Of a stretch of DNA of 64,000 nucleotides, positions 44,883 through 54,196 are shown in pieces. The DNA is taken from assembly GCA_020832495.1 (NCBI GenBank), contig JAFIEP010000062.1:1-64000 (forward strand). The letters run 5' to 3'. Position numbers and translations under genes: made by a program. The DNA is from Acidimicrobiia bacterium. GTDB lineage: Bacteria > Actinomycetota > Acidimicrobiia > Acidimicrobiales > Acidimicrobilacustridaceae. Positions within the stretch are counted from its first letter, which is position 1; each line of letters begins with the position of its first letter. The notes beneath the pieces were generated by a model. It was not told where the DNA came from, did not search any database, and saw nothing but the letters and a program-made list of their open reading frames with translations.

Positions 44883-47558
44883 CTACGAGGCGGCGGGGTC
44901 GGCTTCGTCGGGGTCGTCGAGGTCGACGCCCCCGTCAGCGGGCGAGGCACCCGCAGAGGAACCCGTCCCCGCACCCGAGCCGGCCGACATCCCGCCGCTC
45001 GGTCCCCCGTCGAGTTCCTCGGGGGTCATGAGCACGGCACGGGCCTTCGACCCTTCCGAGGGGCCGACCACCCCGTGCTGTTCGAGCAGGTCCATCAGGC
45101 GCCCCGCACGGGCGAATCCGACTCGCAGCTTGCGCTGCAGCATCGAGGTCGACCCGAGCTGCGAGCGAACGACCAGTTCCCGGGCCTGGGCCAGCAGGTC
45201 GTCGTCGTCACCGGGCGTGCCCCCGCCACCGCCGCCGTCGAGCCCGGCCGCAGTCGTTTCCTCGGTGCCCTGAACCTCGTCGTCGGCGAACTCCACCTCG
45301 GGCGCTTGGCGGCGCCAGTGGCCGACCACCGACCGCACCTCCTTCTCCTCCACCCAGCAGCCCTGCACCCGCTGGGGGATGGACGAGGACGGTCCGAGCA
45401 GCAACAGGTCGCCTCGACCGACCAGGCGCTCGGCGCCGGGCTGGTCCAAGATGACCCGGCTGTCGGCCAGGCTGGACACGGCGAAGGCCAGGCGGGCAGG
45501 CACGTTGGCCTTGATCACCCCGGTGATGACGTTGACCGAAGGGCGCTGGGTGGCGATGACGAGGTGGATGCCCACGGCGCGCGCCATCTGGGCGATGCGA
45601 CAGATGGACTCCTCGACGTCGCGGGCGGCCACCATCATGAGGTCGTTCAGTTCGTCGACCACCACCATGATGTAGGTGAGACGCTGGTACTCGACGTCGT
45701 CACCCTCCGCTGCCACCAGCTCGCCCCGGTCGAACGCTGCGTTGTAGCCGGAGATGTCACGGAAGCCCATCTCGGCCAACAGGTCGTAGCGGCGTTCCAT
45801 CTCCTTGACGGCCCACGCCAGGGCGTTGGCTGCCTTCTTCGGGTTGGTGACCACCTGGGTGAGCAGGTGCGGCAGGCGGTTGTACTGACCCAGCTCCACC
45901 CTCTTGGGGTCGATGAGGATCATCCGCACCTGGTCCGGCGTGGAGCGCATGAGGATCGAGGTGATGATGGAGTTGATGCACGACGACTTGCCGGCCCCAG
46001 TGGCGCCGGCGATGAGCACGTGGGGCATGGTGGACAGGTCGGCCAGCACCGACCGCCCGTTGATGTCACGGCCGATGGCCACCTCGAGCGGCGCCGTGGC
46101 CCGCTTGGCCTCCTCGGACGCCAGGATGTCGCCCAGGGCCACGATCTGACGGTCCTCGTTGGGCACCTCCACCCCGATGGCCTGCCGCCCGGGGATGGGC
46201 GCCAGGATGCGCACGTCGGGTGACGCCATGGCGTAGGCGATGTCCTTGTGCAGGCTGGTGACCCGGGCGACCTTCACCCCGGGACCGAGTTCGAGTTCGT
46301 AGCGGGTGACCGTCGGTCCCACCACCATGCCGACGAGGCGGGTCTCGACGCCATGCTCGGCCAGCGCACGCTCGAGGGTGCGACCGCGGCCCTCGACGGC
46401 AGCCCGGTCGACCTCGTGACGTCCGGCTCGCGACAGCACCTTGGCCGGCGGCAGCTTCCACGGGGAGGCACGCACCTGTGGCCCGAGATCGATCTCGAGC
46501 TGCTCGGGCGTGGCGTCCTCGTCGACCGGGACGTCGGCCACGGCCGGGATCGACGGCTCGTCGACGGCGTCGGGGACGAGCACCTGTGTCTCGGGTTCGG
46601 CGAGCGCTGCGGCGTCCGCCGCATCGTCGACGCCGTGGTCACCCGGCACCTCGACCTCGAGTGGTTCGTCGACCTGCGTGTCGCCTTCTCCAGAACGGTC
46701 GGCGGCACTGTCGACTGCGGTGGGTTCGGCCTCGTCGTCCCAGTCGGCGCCACCCAAGGAGAACAGCGCCTGCCACCCGCGTCGCAGCAGGCCGCCGATG
46801 GGTGCCATGCCCGACGCCGTACGGTCGGCCGCCTGCCGGAGCGATCGGTCGGTGAGCACGACCAGGCCGATGACGCCCAACGCTCCGAGTACGAGCGCCG
46901 CTGCCCACACGCCGAGTAGTCGCTCGGCGGGCGCCGCCACGGCGAAGCCCAGGTAGCCACCGGCCGCGCCGAACGCCTTCACCGGCTCGCCCCAGGTCGG
47001 CTGGCCGCCAGTGAGGTGCAATACGCCGGTCACCGCCACCACCGCCAGTGCACACCCGACGACGGCGCGCAGCACCATGGGGGCGACGGGGTCGCTGTCG
47101 TCCTCGGCGGGCTTCGGGCCGCGCACCACGAGGACACCGACGATCACCAACAGTGCAGGCACCAGGTAGCCGGCCAGGCCGACCAGGCCGCGGAAGCCCG
47201 TGGCCATCCCCTGTCCGAGCGGTCCGGCCAGGTCGCCGTACATCCCGAGCCCGGCCACCACCCCAGCCACCACCAGGAGCACACCGGCGACGTCGTGCCC
47301 GTGCCCGCGGAACGGCTCCACCGCCGCTCGTTGCACCAGGGTCGGCTCGTCGGCTGCAGCAGCGGTCGGCGTGGTCCGGGTGGCGCGCGTCGACTTCGTC
47401 GAGCCCGACCCCGACCGCTTCGACGAGGCCGACAGCCTCGACGCGCCCGAGCGCTTCGTCGACCCCGAGCCGGATCGCTTCGACGACGCGACTTGCTTCG
47501 TCGAGCCGGATCGCTTGGAGCTGGACCGGGAAGATCGGGGCTTGTGGGTGGTGGCCAC
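44883..47558 (-). CDS. ftsK: FtsK/SpoIIIE, DNA translocase of cell division
   Basis: FtsK pumps chromosomal DNA through the septum. The 891-residue protein has a Ser/Lys/Arg-rich N-terminal tail (about 1-55, with repeated SSKRSGSGSTK-like units), four helices (about 80-250), an acidic linker, and a RecA-like motor (about 420-720) with Walker A GATGAGKSS and Walker B VVVDELNDLMM. A C-terminal gamma domain (about 780-840; STSMLQRKLRVGFARAGRLMD) binds KOPS DNA. The start is GTG 47558 with GAAGGA 5 bases upstream. Confidence 0.95.
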   Translation of the reverse strand: MATTHKPRSSRSSSKRSGSTKQVASSKRSGSGSTKRSGASRLSASSKRSGSGSTKSTRATRTTPTAAAADEPTLVQRAAVEPFRGHGHDVAGVLLVVAGVVAGLGMYGDLAGPLGQGMATGFRGLVGLAGYLVPALLVIVGVLVVRGPKPAEDDSDPVAPMVLRAVVGCALAVVAVTGVLHLTGGQPTWGEPVKAFGAAGGYLGFAVAAPAERLLGVWAAALVLGALGVIGLVVLTDRSLRQAADRTASGMAPIGGLLRRGWQALFSLGGADWDDEAEPTAVDSAADRSGEGDTQVDEPLEVEVPGDHGVDDAADAAALAEPETQVLVPDAVDEPSIPAVADVPVDEDATPEQLEIDLGPQVRASPWKLPPAKVLSRAGRHEVDRAAVEGRGRTLERALAEHGVETRLVGMVVGPTVTRYELELGPGVKVARVTSLHKDIAYAMASPDVRILAPIPGRQAIGVEVPNEDRQIVALGDILASEEAKRATAPLEVAIGRDINGRSVLADLSTMPHVLIAGATGAGKSSCINSIITSILMRSTPDQVRMILIDPKRVELGQYNRLPHLLTQVVTNPKKAANALAWAVKEMERRYDLLAEMGFRDISGYNAAFDRGELVAAEGDDVEYQRLTYIMVVVDELNDLMMVAARDVEESICRIAQMARAVGIHLVIATQRPSVNVITGVIKANVPARLAFAVSSLADSRVILDQPGAERLVGRGDLLLLGPSSSIPQRVQGCWVEEKEVRSVVGHWRRQAPEVEFADDEVQGTEETTAAGLDGGGGGGTPGDDDDLLAQARELVVRSQLGSTSMLQRKLRVGFARAGRLMDLLEQHGVVGPSEGSKARAVLMTPEELDGGPSGGMSAGSGAGTGSSAGASPADGGVDLDDPDEADPAAS

Positions 47559-47775
47559 GGGGTTCCTTCGAGAGGGGTCGTTGCCGTGCCGACGCGCGGC
47601 CGGCACCACGTGGCGCCCCCGAAGATGCCCGCGCCACTGTGATCTGCTCCTCGCACCCTAGTGGCCGTCACGGACGACGCGGCGCATGCTGACCCAACCG
47701 GGCACCGGGCCGGAGCGGTCGGCCGTCACACGATCATCCCTTCCACTGTGACAGTCAGGGGTGTAGAACAGTGCC

Positions 47776-48678
47776 ATGGGCAGCACCGAATTCCGCACGA
47801 TCCACGGCCACCAGGTGGCCTACCGGACAGCGGGAAACCCCGACGACCCGGTGGTGGTGCTCATCCATGGCATGGCGGGTAGCTCCCGCACGTGGCGGGA
47901 CTGCATGGACACCCTCGCCGACGGCCACTACGTCGTGGCACCCGACCTGCTGGGCCACGGACGGTCCGACAAGCCAGCCGGTGACTACTCCCTCGGGAAC
48001 CACGCCAGCCTGGTGCGGGACTTCCTCATCAACGTCGGCGTGGAACGCGCCACCATCGTCGGGCAGTCGCTCGGTGGCGGCGTCGCCATGCAGTTCGCCT
48101 ACCAGTACCCCGAGGTCTGCGAGCGGCTCACCCTGGTGAACAGCGGCGGTCTGGGCCGCGACGTCAACCTGCTCCTGCGCCTGTTGTCGCTTCCCGGCGC
48201 CGAACTCGTGCTGCCGATCGCCGTGCCCGGGTTCGTGCGGGACCGTGGCAACGAGGTCAGCCGATGGATGCACCGCAACGGCATCCGTCCGCCCCGGGTG
48301 GCCGAGATGTGGCAGGCCTACGCCTCGCTGGCCGAGCCAGCCACCCGCACCGCCTTCCTACGGACGCTGCGATCCGTGGTCGACCCCGGCGGACAGTCGG
48401 TGAGTGCCCGGGACCGGCTCTACCTCGCAGCGGCGGTGCCCACCCTCATCGTGTGGGGCGACGCCGACCCGATCATCCCCGTGCACCACGGCACCGAGGC
48501 ACACGAGGCCATGCCGGGCAGCCGCCTCGAGGTGTTCGAGGGCGTCGGACACTTCCCTCACGTCGAGGTGCCCGACCTGTTCGCCGCCACCCTGCTCGAC
48601 TTCCTCCGTACCACCGAGCCGGCCTTCATCGATGCCGACCACCGGCGTCGGCTGCTCGTCGGCGACGACGTGGCCTGA
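47776..48678 (+). CDS. Alpha/beta hydrolase
   Basis: The 300-residue protein has the oxyanion-hole HGMAGSS, the nucleophile Ser98 in GQSLGGG, an acidic GDADPIIP and a late GVGHFPHVE histidine, a complete triad. The fold is the haloperoxidase/epoxide-hydrolase-like type. The substrate is unknown. It is divergent from ftsK across a 217-base region that should hold both promoters, and converges on bsaP. Confidence 0.87.
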   Translation: MGSTEFRTIHGHQVAYRTAGNPDDPVVVLIHGMAGSSRTWRDCMDTLADGHYVVAPDLLGHGRSDKPAGDYSLGNHASLVRDFLINVGVERATIVGQSLGGGVAMQFAYQYPEVCERLTLVNSGGLGRDVNLLLRLLSLPGAELVLPIAVPGFVRDRGNEVSRWMHRNGIRPPRVAEMWQAYASLAEPATRTAFLRTLRSVVDPGGQSVSARDRLYLAAAVPTLIVWGDADPIIPVHHGTEAHEAMPGSRLEVFEGVGHFPHVEVPDLFAATLLDFLRTTEPAFIDADHRRRLLVGDDVA

Positions 48679-48741
48679 ACCCACGGCCGGTCGCCCTGGC
48701 GACCTCACCGTGCGTGGCGATCTCGCCGGCTACCACGGGGC

Positions 48742-48963
48742 TCACGACCCCTCCGGCTGCTCCCCGTGGGTGCGACAGCTTGCGCGCCAGCCCGTCGGCG
48801 TGACCAGCACCCGCAAGCGGCGAGCGCACACCTCACAGAACCGGGGCGGGTCGAGTTCGCGCCGACAGCCGCCCGGGCACTCCTCGAGCGAGCGTCCGCA
48901 CCACCGGCAGAACGCGGTACCAACCGCCGCAGAGCTGTCGGTTTCGTCCGCAGCGGCGTCCAC
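48742..48963 (-). CDS. bsaP: BsaP, biotin synthase auxiliary protein
   Basis: The 73-residue protein is cysteine-rich (CRWC, CPGGC, CEVC, CRTH) and ends with the conserved RVLVTPTGWRASC pattern found in the small protein next to BioB in actinobacteria, reported to help BioB keep its Fe-S cluster. It lies 17 bases downstream of bioB on the same strand, and a GTG start with AGGCGG upstream fits. The function is by family and position. Confidence 0.82.
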   Translation of the reverse strand: MDAAADETDSSAAVGTAFCRWCGRSLEECPGGCRRELDPPRFCEVCARRLRVLVTPTGWRASCRTHGEQPEGS

Positions 48964-48980
48964 GTGGATCCGCCTGTCGC

Positions 48981-49997
48981 TCAGATGACCTTGGACAGGG
49001 TGCCGATGGGCATGCGCAGGTCGTCGAGCATCTGCAGGTCCTCCTCGGGCGAGCGACCCAACGTGGTCAGGTAGTTGCCGACGATGAGGGCGTTGATGCC
49101 CGAGGTGAGCCCCAGGGCCTGCAACTCGCGCAGGGTGACCTCCCGGCCGCCCGCGTAGCGAAGGATGACATCGGGCAACGCCAGGCGGAACAAGGCGATC
49201 CAACGGATGGCTTCCAGCGGCTCCACCAGCCGTTGGTCGGCCAGAGGGGTGCCAGGCCGTGGGTTGAGGAAGTTCACCGGCACCTCCGCCGGCTGCACCT
49301 CACGGAGCTGGCCGAGCAACTCGATGCGCTGCTCGACGGTCTCCCCCATGCCCAGCAGCACGCCACAGCACAACTCCATGCCGTGGTCGCGCACCAGGCG
49401 GCAGGTGTCGAATCGCTCCTCCCACGTGTGGGTGCTCACGATACGACCGAAGTGCGACCGCGCCGTCTCGAGGTTGTGGTTGTAGCGGTGCACCCCACCG
49501 TCGGCCAGGCGCTGCGCCTGCTCCTCGGTGAGGATCCCGGCGCTGACGGCCACGTTGATGCCGACCCGGTCCCGGACCATCGGGACCAACTCCAGCAACC
49601 GCTTCATGGTGCGCTCGTCGGGGCCGCGCACGGCGAGCACGATGCAGAACTCGCTGGCACCGAGGCGGGCGGTCTCCTCGGCGGCGGCCAGCACCTCGTC
49701 GGTGTCGAGGAACGGCGTGGCCAGCACCTGGGTCTCGAACGCCGAGGACTGGCTGCAGAAGTGGCAGTCCTCGGGGCAGCCGCCGGTCTTGGCCGACAGG
49801 ATGCCTTCCACCTCGACCTCGGGCCCGCACCAGGCCAGCCGCACTTCGTGTGCCAAGGCGGCGAGCGCAGGCACCGAGTGGTCCGGCAACGCCGCCAAGG
49901 CGGCCAGCTCCTCGAGAGTGAGCTGGCGGCGGGACTCGAGAAGGGCATCGCCTGCGTCGGCGAGCAGCGTCCGCGGCGAGGTGTCGTGCAGGGTCAT
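48981..49997 (-). CDS. bioB: BioB, biotin synthase
   Basis: BioB inserts sulfur into dethiobiotin. The 338-residue radical SAM enzyme has CxxxCxxC in [12 protein letters not shown], preceded by [17 protein letters not shown], and [14 protein letters not shown] further on. The start is the ATG at 49997, whose codon shares bases with the start of the divergent sulfotransferase-like gene. It is expressed with bsaP. Confidence 0.95.
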   Translation of the reverse strand: MTLHDTSPRTLLADAGDALLESRRQLTLEELAALAALPDHSVPALAALAHEVRLAWCGPEVEVEGILSAKTGGCPEDCHFCSQSSAFETQVLATPFLDTDEVLAAAEETARLGASEFCIVLAVRGPDERTMKRLLELVPMVRDRVGINVAVSAGILTEEQAQRLADGGVHRYNHNLETARSHFGRIVSTHTWEERFDTCRLVRDHGMELCCGVLLGMGETVEQRIELLGQLREVQPAEVPVNFLNPRPGTPLADQRLVEPLEAIRWIALFRLALPDVILRYAGGREVTLRELQALGLTSGINALIVGNYLTTLGRSPEEDLQMLDDLRMPIGTLSKVI

Positions 49998-50844
49998 GAG
50001 CGCCGAGGCTACCGCCGGGCCCTCGTCGCCGGAAAGCCGTCGGATCGCCGCTGCTATCGTCGCCCGCATCGACCGACCGCTGTTGTTCGTGCACGTCATG
50101 AAGACCGCCGGGGGCACCCTGCGTGAGCACCTGCGTCGCACCCGCCCCCACGAGGAGCTGTACCCCACCCCGAAGGTGGATGCGCCCTACAAGGCCAACG
50201 TGAAGGTCGGCTTGCTGCGGGACCTCCCCGAGGAGCGACGCCGACACATCCGCTTCTACGCCGGGCACTTCCCCCTCATGGTGCGGGAGTACATCCGTCC
50301 CGCCCCCGTCACCCTGTCGGTGCTGCGCAACCCTGTCGACCGCACCCTGTCGCTGCTCAAGGTGTACTCCACCCGCCCAGAGTTCCAGGGCTGGCCACTC
50401 GAGAGGATCTACGACCGTCCGTTCATCCACAAGTGGCTCGTTCACAATCACCAGACCCGGATCTTCTCGGTGCAGGCCTCCGACAACCCCGACAGTTTCA
50501 TGTGCCCCTTCCCGCTCGACGCCGCCAGGGTGGCGCTCGCACGCGAGGGCGTAGCCAGCATCGACGTGCTCGGCGTCACCGAGCGCTACGACGACTTCGT
50601 GGCCGAGGTGGCAGCGCTCACCGGCTGGAGCTTCGAACGGATGAAGGACTTCCACGTCAACCGCGGCACATGGGAGATCACCGACGCCTTCCGGGCCCGC
50701 ATCGCCGAGGAGAACAGCCTCGACATGGACCTCTACCAGTACGCCTGCGCTCTCGTCGAGGCCAACCGACCGGCGACCGATGCACCGGTCACAGCGGAGG
50801 GACGGGCCGGAACCGGGGATGGGGCCTCAGTCAGGCCTCCATGA
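49996..50844 (+). CDS. Sulfotransferase-family protein
   Basis: The 282-residue protein matches the sulfotransferase fold: a PAPS-binding loop ([14 protein letters not shown], like the FIHIPKTAGTS of Sulfotransfer_2) near residue 30 and [16 protein letters not shown] as the 3'-phosphate-binding element near residue 90. The acceptor is unknown. The start is uncertain because the only good codon, ATG 49996, overlaps the bioB start on the other strand. A TTG just before the PAPS loop would give a shorter form. Confidence 0.75.
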   Translation: MSAEATAGPSSPESRRIAAAIVARIDRPLLFVHVMKTAGGTLREHLRRTRPHEELYPTPKVDAPYKANVKVGLLRDLPEERRRHIRFYAGHFPLMVREYIRPAPVTLSVLRNPVDRTLSLLKVYSTRPEFQGWPLERIYDRPFIHKWLVHNHQTRIFSVQASDNPDSFMCPFPLDAARVALAREGVASIDVLGVTERYDDFVAEVAALTGWSFERMKDFHVNRGTWEITDAFRARIAEENSLDMDLYQYACALVEANRPATDAPVTAEGRAGTGDGASVRPP

Positions 50845-52495
50845 CCACCGGCACGATCATCGGGCGACGCTTCGTCTTGGCGTTCACGTAGCGCCCGGCT
50901 GCTCGACGGACCACCTTCTGGAGGCTCTCGATCTCGCGTGTCCCGTCGGCCATCGCCGAGCTCAGCGCCTCACGCACCTCGGCCACGCACCCGTCGATGA
51001 GATCCTCTGCCTCGGGCGCGTAGACCCAGCCGCGGGTGATGACCTCGGGACCGGTGACGAAGATGTTGCTGTGGGCGTCGACGGTGACGACCACGACGAC
51101 CACGCCTTCCTCGGCGAGTACCTTGCGGTCGCGCAGCACGCCGGCACCGACATCGCCGATGGTGCCGTCCACGAACAGGTAGCCGGCAGGCACCGCTTCG
51201 GGGATGCGGGTCAGCCCACCGTCGGTGAGCAGCACCTGGTCACCGTCTTCGCACACCAGCGTGCGGTCGGGATCCATCCCCATGCGCTGGGCGATGCGGG
51301 CGTGGGCCACCATGTGGCGGTACTCGCCGTGCACCGGCACGAACCACTCCGGTCGGAGGATGGAGTGGTAGGTCTTGAGTTCCTCGGCCTTGGCGTGCCC
51401 GGTGGCGTGCACGTCGGCGTGGCCGGTGTGGACCACCTCGACCCCTCGACGCACGAGGCCGTCGATCACCCGGGTCACCGCCGATTCGTTGCCGGGGATG
51501 GGATGGCTACTCATGATGACCACGTCGCCGTCGCCCACCTTGAGCCAACGATTCGAGTTGGCCGCCATGAGCGAAAGCGCCGACATCGGTTCGCCCTGCG
51601 AGCCGGTGGAGATGATGCACACCTTCTCGTCGGGCAGGTCGCCCACCGCCTCGATGTCGACGAGCGAGGCGTCGGGGATGTGCAGCAGGCCCATCTCGCG
51701 GGCCAGGCGCACGTTCTTCTTCATCGACATGCCCATGGTGGCCACCACCCGGCCGAAGTCCACCGCCGCGTCGGCGATCTGCTGGACCCGATGGACGTGG
51801 CTGGCGAAACAGGTGGTGATGATGCGCCGGTCGGCGTGAGCGTGGAACAGGTCGTAGAGGACGTCGCCCACCGACGATTCGCTGCGCGAGTGCCCGGCTT
51901 CGTCGGCGTTGGTGGAGTCGGCGAGCAGCAACCGGATGCCCTCGTCGTAGGACAGTGCGCCGAGCCGAGCCAGGTCGGTGAGGCGACCGTCGACGGGGTT
52001 CAGGTCCAGCTTGAAGTCACCGGAGTGAACGATGACACCCTGTGCCGTCCGGAAGATGGTGGCGAACCCGTGGGGCACCGAGTGGGTCACCGGCACGAAC
52101 TCGACGTCGAACGGCCCGATCTGGCGGCGTTCACCGTCGCCCACCACGATGAACTCGGTGCGATCGACCAGCCCCGCTTCCTCGATGCGGTTACGGGCCA
52201 GCCCGAGGGTGAGCGCCGAGCCGTAGATGGGGAACGACAACTCGCGCAGCAGGAACGACAGCCCGCCGACGTGGTCCTCGTGGCCGTGGGTGGCCACGCA
52301 GCCGACGATGGCGTCGCCGTTGGCCCGCAACCACTCGAAGTCGGGCAGCACGAGGTCGATGCCCAACATGTCGAGGTCGGGGAACATCAGCCCGCAGTCG
52401 ATGAGGACGATCTGCCCGTCCTGCTCGACTGCTGCGCAGTTGCGTCCGATCTCGCCGAGGCCACCCAGGAACGTGATCCGCACTTCATCAGCCAA
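50831..52495 (-). CDS. rnj: Ribonuclease J
   Basis: RNase J has 5'-exo- and endonuclease activities in mRNA decay and rRNA maturation. The 554-residue protein has a metallo-beta-lactamase fold with HGHEDH (70-75), the beta-CASP region (TGSQGEPMSAL, SSHPIPGNE, HTGHADVHATGHA) and a C-terminal domain. The start is a TTG at 52495 that overlaps the dapA stop (TTGGCTGA), since no ATG or GTG gives the conserved N terminus. Confidence 0.94.
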   Translation of the reverse strand: MADEVRITFLGGLGEIGRNCAAVEQDGQIVLIDCGLMFPDLDMLGIDLVLPDFEWLRANGDAIVGCVATHGHEDHVGGLSFLLRELSFPIYGSALTLGLARNRIEEAGLVDRTEFIVVGDGERRQIGPFDVEFVPVTHSVPHGFATIFRTAQGVIVHSGDFKLDLNPVDGRLTDLARLGALSYDEGIRLLLADSTNADEAGHSRSESSVGDVLYDLFHAHADRRIITTCFASHVHRVQQIADAAVDFGRVVATMGMSMKKNVRLAREMGLLHIPDASLVDIEAVGDLPDEKVCIISTGSQGEPMSALSLMAANSNRWLKVGDGDVVIMSSHPIPGNESAVTRVIDGLVRRGVEVVHTGHADVHATGHAKAEELKTYHSILRPEWFVPVHGEYRHMVAHARIAQRMGMDPDRTLVCEDGDQVLLTDGGLTRIPEAVPAGYLFVDGTIGDVGAGVLRDRKVLAEEGVVVVVVTVDAHSNIFVTGPEVITRGWVYAPEAEDLIDGCVAEVREALSSAMADGTREIESLQKVVRRAAGRYVNAKTKRRPMIVPVVMEA

Positions 52496-53414
52496 CGGAG
52501 GTCTCCTCTGCTGTGCGGGCGGGGCCGCTCGAGCGGTGAGGCAGGCCGGCGAGTACCTGTCGGGCCTGCGCCTCGAGCTCGGCGGGAGCCGGTCCGTGCG
52601 GGGGCCGACACTGACCGGCCGGCAAGCCCATGGCTCGCAGCATGGCTTTGGCGGGCACCGGGTTGGGGGCGTCGTCGGAGCTCTCGAAGGCATAGGAGTC
52701 GAGCAGGCCACGATTGGCCGCTGCCGCGCCGGCCACGTCACCCCGTCCCCATGCGGCGAAGAGTTCCTGCATCTGCTCGCCTGCCCAGTGGGTGCAGACG
52801 CTGATGACCCCGACGGCACCCACCGACAGCAGCGGGAGGGTGAGGGCGTCGTCACCGGAGTAGAGCTCGAAGTCCGCCGGTGCGGCGGCCACCAGGCGGG
52901 CGGCCGCCGCCACGTCACCGGCGGCATCCTTGACGCCCACCACGTTGGGGACCTCCGAGGCCAGGCGCACCAGCACCTCGGTGGAGATCTTGCGGCCGGT
53001 GCGCACCGGGATGTCGTAGAGCACCACGGGCAAGGCAGTCGCCGTGGCCAACGTGCGGAAGTGCCCCTCGATGCCCGCCTGGCTGGGCCGGTTGTAGTAC
53101 GGGGTCACCAACAGCACGCCGTCCATGCCAGTGGCGGCTGCCTGGGACACCAACGTGGCCGCGTGGCGGGTGTCGTTGGTGCCGGCGCCCACCAGCAGGG
53201 GCACGTCCACGGCGGAGCGCACGGCTCGCCACACGTCGACGTGCTCACGATCGTTGAGGCACGACACCTCGCCGGTGGTGCCGGTCAGCACCAGGCCGTC
53301 GCTGCCGTGCGCCACCAGCCAGCGGGCCAGCGTGCCGGCACCGTCGAGGTCGACATGACCATCGTCGTCGAAAGGCGTGATCATTGCGGTGATCACCTGG
53401 CCGAAACGGGCCAT
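52488..53414 (-). CDS. dapA: DapA, 4-hydroxy-tetrahydrodipicolinate synthase
   Basis: DapA condenses pyruvate with aspartate semialdehyde, the first DAP-specific step. The 308-residue (alpha/beta)8 protein has TGTTGE, the Tyr of VLYDIPVRTG and the Schiff-base Lys of VVGVKDAAGD. The stop overlaps the rnj start; in mycobacteria dapA and rnj are also neighbours. Confidence 0.96.
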   Translation of the reverse strand: MARFGQVITAMITPFDDDGHVDLDGAGTLARWLVAHGSDGLVLTGTTGEVSCLNDREHVDVWRAVRSAVDVPLLVGAGTNDTRHAATLVSQAAATGMDGVLLVTPYYNRPSQAGIEGHFRTLATATALPVVLYDIPVRTGRKISTEVLVRLASEVPNVVGVKDAAGDVAAAARLVAAAPADFELYSGDDALTLPLLSVGAVGVISVCTHWAGEQMQELFAAWGRGDVAGAAAANRGLLDSYAFESSDDAPNPVPAKAMLRAMGLPAGQCRPPHGPAPAELEAQARQVLAGLPHRSSGPARTAEETSVG

Positions 53415-53429
53415 GGGCGGGATACCTCC

Positions 53430-54098
53430 TCAGGTGCCGGCCGAGCCGGAATCGTCGGTGCGCTCGCTACCCCGCTCGATGCCGAGGGTGGCGAGCAGGT
53501 GCTCGTGCAGTTCGAACCACACGGTGTGATAACCGTCGATGGTCGGCCGTGCGAACCAGTCGCCCTCGCCACCCTCGACGCGGCGGCGGGCTTCAGCCAG
53601 ACGGCCACCGTACCGCCCGAAGCGTGGCACCGCCCGCGCCATGTCCGCCACCACCGGTTGGGCAGCGTCGTCGATGTCGCCCAACTGCGCCACCACCCGG
53701 GCGTCGTGGGCGGCGTCGGCATGGTCGTTCGCCACCTGCTGGCCATCGACCTCGCGCAGTTGCCAGGCCGAGCAGACCTCGAGGAGTCGCGGGTTGAGCG
53801 CCAGGAAGCGCTCGTAGGCAGCCACCAGGTCGGCGCGCGCCCCGTTGCGGTCGAGTGCCTCGGCAGCCAGCCGTTCGCCTTCGCTCCGACCCGTCGGCGT
53901 CAACATCCAGCCGCTCACCCGTCCGTCGCGGTGTCGGGCCAGGTCCGCCTGCTCGAGGCGGCTGAGAACGTCGACCACGGCGTCGACCGGTTGGTCGAAC
54001 ACGGCGGCAACACGATCCGCCTCGGCGAACGAGGCCAGACGCAACGCCATGAGGACGCTCAGCTCGTCGGCGTCGCCTCGGGGGTCATCGTTCGGCAC
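53430..54098 (-). CDS. Winged-helix transcriptional regulator
   Basis: The 222-residue protein begins with a winged-helix part (about 12-75; AVDVLSRLEQADLARHRDGRVSGWMLTPTGR) followed by a helical domain with LAVNDHADAAHDARVVAQLGDID-like and TIDGYHTVWFELHEHLLATLG-like motifs. This family is frequent in actinobacteria, sometimes beside pyruvate phosphate dikinase, and its ligand is unknown. It lies 15 bases upstream of dapA, so it may be cotranscribed with it. Confidence 0.7.
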   Translation of the reverse strand: MPNDDPRGDADELSVLMALRLASFAEADRVAAVFDQPVDAVVDVLSRLEQADLARHRDGRVSGWMLTPTGRSEGERLAAEALDRNGARADLVAAYERFLALNPRLLEVCSAWQLREVDGQQVANDHADAAHDARVVAQLGDIDDAAQPVVADMARAVPRFGRYGGRLAEARRRVEGGEGDWFARPTIDGYHTVWFELHEHLLATLGIERGSERTDDSGSAGT

Positions 54099-54196
54099 GG
54101 CCGGAGGCTACTGCACCACAGCGGTGTGCCCGGTGCGCCGGGCGAGTGGTCGAGCCACCCGCCCGGTCACCCCGTCGGCGCAGGTGCAGAACGGGC

